Of a stretch of 64,000 bases of DNA, positions 60,914 to 64,000 are shown piece after piece. The notes beneath the pieces are model-generated. The model saw only the letters and a program-made list of their open reading frames with translations, was not told the DNA's origin and did no database searches. Within the stretch, counting starts at the first letter, position 1. The number at the start of each line of letters is the position of its first letter. The stretch is from Planctellipticum sp942493135. Its GTDB lineage: Bacteria; Planctomycetota; Planctomycetia; Planctomycetales; Planctomycetaceae. The position numbers and the translations under genes were made by a program. The stretch is taken from positions 4,836,001 to 4,900,000 of the forward strand of contig OW818684.1 in assembly GCA_942493135.1 (NCBI GenBank). The letters run 5' to 3'.

Positions 60914-63900
60914 GTGACTTCGCAACTTCGCCTGCAATTCGGTCCTGCCCTCAACAGCGGTCTGTTCTCGACGCACTGGCTGTCGCATCGGCTGCAGTTA
61001 GAGGCGGAATGGTCCGACTTGCGGGAGGCGTCGAACCAGACTCTGGACGAACTGGCGAAGCTCTGGAAGACGGAGCGGAAGCGGGTTGAGCAGTACCAGA
61101 ACGAACAGGCTCTCGAATACGGCTTCATCCAGCCGGTTCTGAAACTGCTGGGGTGGACGCCGAATTACCAGACGTTTCTGCAGGGGCGGAAACCAGACTA
61201 CGCCCTGTTCCATTCCGACGACGCACTGGATTCCGCGTTGGCAGCGGGCGGCAAGAGTCCCGAGTTCTGGGACCATGCAACCATTGTCGCCGATGCCAAG
61301 GCGTGGAGCGTCTCCCTGGACCGACGCATAACGTCTGCCGATCAGCGGGAGTTTCCGCCGCAGCAGATGGAATGGTATCTCGACCGCAGCCGTCTCCCGT
61401 TCGGCATTCTGACCAACGGTCAACGCTGGCGACTCATCCCCAGAGAACGGCAGCCGTACCAAGGGCGGTTTGACACGTACTTTGAGTTCCGACTCTGCGA
61501 ACTTCTCGACCGCTGGTTGGACCGCAAGCGGCATCTGCTGGAGCAGCAGCAGTTGCAGGAAGACTTCCTGCAATTCTTCCTGTTCTTCTCGCCGAACGCC
61601 TTCGTCGCCGCTCCTGGCAGGCAACCGCTGGTCGTTCGTGCGATTGGCGGAAGTTCGGAATACCGTCTCGGTATCGGCGACGACCTTCGCGAACGGGCGT
61701 TCGACGCCGTGCGACTCTGCATGCAGGGGTTGCTGGATTTCGCCCCGAACGAACTCACCGCAGCGGATCACCTGGAACTCTGCCGGCTGGAGAGCTTCAC
61801 GCTGATTTATCGCCTGTTGTTTATCCTTTACGCGGAAGACCGGGGGCTTCTCCCCTTTCGGACGAACACGCTCTACACCAACAATCGCTCGCTGGGACGA
61901 TTCCGGGATGAGATTCACGGCCAGCTTGGCACGGCCCGCAAATCCTCCAGTCTCGACTACCCAAAGGACCAAACGAACCTGTGGTCCGACCTACGCGACT
62001 TGTTCGATCTGGTCGACCGGGGAAACGGTCGCTATGGCGTTCCCGCGTACAACGGCGGATTGTTCGACCCCGAAGAACATCCGTTCTGGGAAACGAAGCA
62101 GGTTCCCGACTGGTTCCTGGCACGGATCATTCAGAAGCTCGGACACGCCCCCGACAAGTCGCTCCCCGATGCCGGAGAGTTTCGCGTCGACTATCGCGAT
62201 TTGGCGATTCAGCACCTTGGAGGCGTTTACGAAAGCCTGTTGGAACTGCAGCCGAAAGTTGCCACGGTCCCGATGATCGTCGTTCGCAAGCGAAGTCGAG
62301 AACGGATCGAAGAAAAGATCATCCCCGCCTCACATCCGGTGGAAGCTGGTTTCGAGAAGACCGGCGAGAAGTACGCCCGCGGCATGATCTACCTGCAGAC
62401 GAACAAGGGAGAGCGGCGGGCATCAGGCAGCTATTACACTCCCGACCACATTGTCAAACACATCGTCGAACAGACTCTCGGACCGCTCTGCGGGGTGATC
62501 GAGGCCGAGTTGTTGCGGGACATTCAGAAGGCCGAACGGGCGTTTGAGAAGTCCGGAAGCGATGCGGATCAGCAGCGGTTGAACGCCCTGCAAGCGGAGT
62601 TCGACGACCGGATTCTACGTTTGCGAGTGCTCGACCCTGCGATGGGTTCCGGGCACTTCCTGTTGCGGGCATGCAGCTATCTGGCGGAAGAAATCGCGGC
62701 TCATCAATATGCCCGCGACGAAGATCTGGCGGATGCGACCGGCGAATCGGCGGTTGTCTACTGGAAACGCAAAGTTGCCGAGAACTGTCTCTACGGCGTC
62801 GATTACAACGGGCTGGCGGTCGAACTGGCAAAGCTGGCTCTCTGGCTCGAAACGGTAGCCATCGACCAACCGCTGACATTCCTGAATCATCATCTGCGGT
62901 GTGGAAACAGTCTCATCGGTCCGCAGGCGGAAGACTTGGGACGTCTGCCCGGCGAAGGGGACTTGTCGGCAAACGTGTTCAAGAAATACGTTCGCAAGTC
63001 GCTTCCCGGAATGCTGCAGCCGCTGGCGGAAATCCGTTCGATTGCGTCGCAGTCGGTCATTGAAGTGAAGCAAAAGCTGAAATTGTTCGGCCAGTTCGAG
63101 CGGCAGCAGCGGGCGTTTCATAGGCTGGCAGTTGTCTGGACGACCGCATTCCTCCCCAGAGATGCTGCCCCGTGGTCTGTTGGCGAGTATCAGCGGGCAT
63201 TGGCGGTCCTCAACAAACCCGCGAAGTTTGAGGAAATCGCTGGGGAAGGCTGGTTCATTCAGGCAGAAGTTGCGGCGAGAGAGGCTGAATTGAACGGCTT
63301 CGCGTGGGAACTCGAATTCCCCGATGTGTTTTTCGATGAAACCAGCCGACTTGCGAAATCGGGCTTCGATGCGGTCATCGGCAATCCGCCGTATGACGTC
63401 CTGTCCGAAGCAGAGACCGGAAGGGATTTGTCCGTACTCCGTAGCGTCATCGACCATACCCCGGTCTATGGGCCGTCCAAACGCGGAAAGAACAATCTCT
63501 ACAAGCTGTTCATTTGCCGGTCGCTGCAATTGCTGGCGGAAGACGGATATCTCGGCTTCATTACGCCGATGGCGATTCTCGGAGATGATCAGGCCGCAGA
63601 ATTGCGAAGGTCCATCCTGGATGTGGGCCGGTTTGTCCGCATCAATGCCTTTCCTCAGAAAGACAATCCCCAGCAGCGAGTCTTTCCCGAAGCCAAACTG
63701 TCGACAGCCGTGTTCATCCTGCAGAAGTCCGCCGACTCGACCGTCAAAGGACAGCGGTTTCCGTCCGATGTTCATCCGGGCCGCGAGCTGACCGAAGTTC
63801 AGGCGTCGCTGCATCTGTCGACGGCAGAGATTCCCCTGTACGATCCGTCCAACCTCACGATTGTCAGTTGCTCGCAGGCCGACTGGGATTTGGCAACTCG

Positions 63901-64000
63901 GATCATGCAGACTGGGAGACTGGTTCGACTCGCGGAGTTTGTTGACTTCTTTCAAGGCGAAGTCAACCAGACGAACGAAGAAGCGAAGGGCAATATCTCG
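60914..64000 (+). CDS. Type IIG-like restriction-methylase (Eco57I type), partial
   Basis: Open to the window end: at least 1,029 residues from a GTG at 60914 (VTSQLRLQFGPALNSGLFST). N-terminal nuclease-like region: FLQGRKPDYALFHSDDA and ATIVADAKAWSVSLD (D…DAK core). Helical linker, then N6-adenine methylase: YYTPDHIVKHIVEQTL, motif I LRVLDPAMGSGHFLLRA (about residue 574), NCLYGVDYNGLAVELAKLAL, and motif IV VIGNPPYDVL (about 823). The specificity part begins near the end. One chain would cut and protect DNA. A methylase from a phage-defence system (BREX/PglX-like) is the alternative. Confidence 0.85.
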   Translation, partial: MTSQLRLQFGPALNSGLFSTHWLSHRLQLEAEWSDLREASNQTLDELAKLWKTERKRVEQYQNEQALEYGFIQPVLKLLGWTPNYQTFLQGRKPDYALFHSDDALDSALAAGGKSPEFWDHATIVADAKAWSVSLDRRITSADQREFPPQQMEWYLDRSRLPFGILTNGQRWRLIPRERQPYQGRFDTYFEFRLCELLDRWLDRKRHLLEQQQLQEDFLQFFLFFSPNAFVAAPGRQPLVVRAIGGSSEYRLGIGDDLRERAFDAVRLCMQGLLDFAPNELTAADHLELCRLESFTLIYRLLFILYAEDRGLLPFRTNTLYTNNRSLGRFRDEIHGQLGTARKSSSLDYPKDQTNLWSDLRDLFDLVDRGNGRYGVPAYNGGLFDPEEHPFWETKQVPDWFLARIIQKLGHAPDKSLPDAGEFRVDYRDLAIQHLGGVYESLLELQPKVATVPMIVVRKRSRERIEEKIIPASHPVEAGFEKTGEKYARGMIYLQTNKGERRASGSYYTPDHIVKHIVEQTLGPLCGVIEAELLRDIQKAERAFEKSGSDADQQRLNALQAEFDDRILRLRVLDPAMGSGHFLLRACSYLAEEIAAHQYARDEDLADATGESAVVYWKRKVAENCLYGVDYNGLAVELAKLALWLETVAIDQPLTFLNHHLRCGNSLIGPQAEDLGRLPGEGDLSANVFKKYVRKSLPGMLQPLAEIRSIASQSVIEVKQKLKLFGQFERQQRAFHRLAVVWTTAFLPRDAAPWSVGEYQRALAVLNKPAKFEEIAGEGWFIQAEVAAREAELNGFAWELEFPDVFFDETSRLAKSGFDAVIGNPPYDVLSEAETGRDLSVLRSVIDHTPVYGPSKRGKNNLYKLFICRSLQLLAEDGYLGFITPMAILGDDQAAELRRSILDVGRFVRINAFPQKDNPQQRVFPEAKLSTAVFILQKSADSTVKGQRFPSDVHPGRELTEVQASLHLSTAEIPLYDPSNLTIVSCSQADWDLATRIMQTGRLVRLAEFVDFFQGEVNQTNEEAKGNIS

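Noticed and set aside
58262..64000. DISARM or complete BREX system
   Set aside because: No DUF1998 protein, SNF2 helicase, PLD nuclease, BrxC-type ATPase or PglZ is visible; only one methylase and one unknown nuclease are present before the window ends.

Overview
The window comes from a high-GC bacterium of the phylum Planctomycetota. The evidence is an orphan 16S rRNA gene with its own promoter and terminator and no tRNA or 23S gene beside it, together with many planctomycete-type genes (DUF1080 and DUF1573 proteins, a PQQ-propeller protein, a Hanks kinase, LRR and FGE-domain proteins).

Layout. (1) Positions 1 to about 28,980 are the right part of a tailed-phage prophage. Packaging and head genes (S49 protease, portal, TerL, TerS) are at the left edge and read leftward. 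A short rightward cluster (5.7-7.4 kb) follows. Then come an ABC-ATPase/GNAT fusion, a ParB-like protein, a Gam-like protein, a papain-like protease and a holin-like protein. A 7-kb accessory block (13.4-20.4 kb) carries lipoprotein, LRR, ankyrin and FGE-domain genes separated by a family of short hairpins. Next are leftward early genes (ParB-like, a replication protein with an iteron origin inside it, a CsrA homologue, many small genes) and a tyrosine integrase. The element stops at an intact tRNA-Asp(GTC), the likely attachment site. Capsid and tail genes must lie left of position 1.

(2) Positions 29.0-57.0 kb are chromosomal core: glnN, mobA-like, a pseudo-receiver/ATPase, aroC, a CHAD protein, nrdR, a TlpA-like protein, a Ser/Thr kinase, a lipB-like/lipA/lipoyl-domain operon, holB, an OmpR-type two-component pair, the PQQ and DUF1573 proteins, a glycosyltransferase with asnB, a D-threonine-aldolase-like enzyme, the 16S gene, a HisA-like barrel, a hydrolase, and a DUF1080/enolase-superfamily pair.

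(3) Positions 57.03 to 64.0 kb are the start of a genomic island. It is bounded by the 3' part of a tRNA-Arg(TCT) and carries a GYF-domain membrane protein, an unfamiliar 774-residue zinc-ribbon/PD-(D/E)XK protein, and a large restriction-methylase running off the end.

The features I consider most unusual are: the covarying pentaloop hairpins that cap genes in the prophage accessory block; a pair of near-identical promoter elements facing each other; the origin inside the replication gene; and the tRNA-Arg-bounded island with its uncharacterised nuclease. All homology statements come from reading the sequence; no database search was run.
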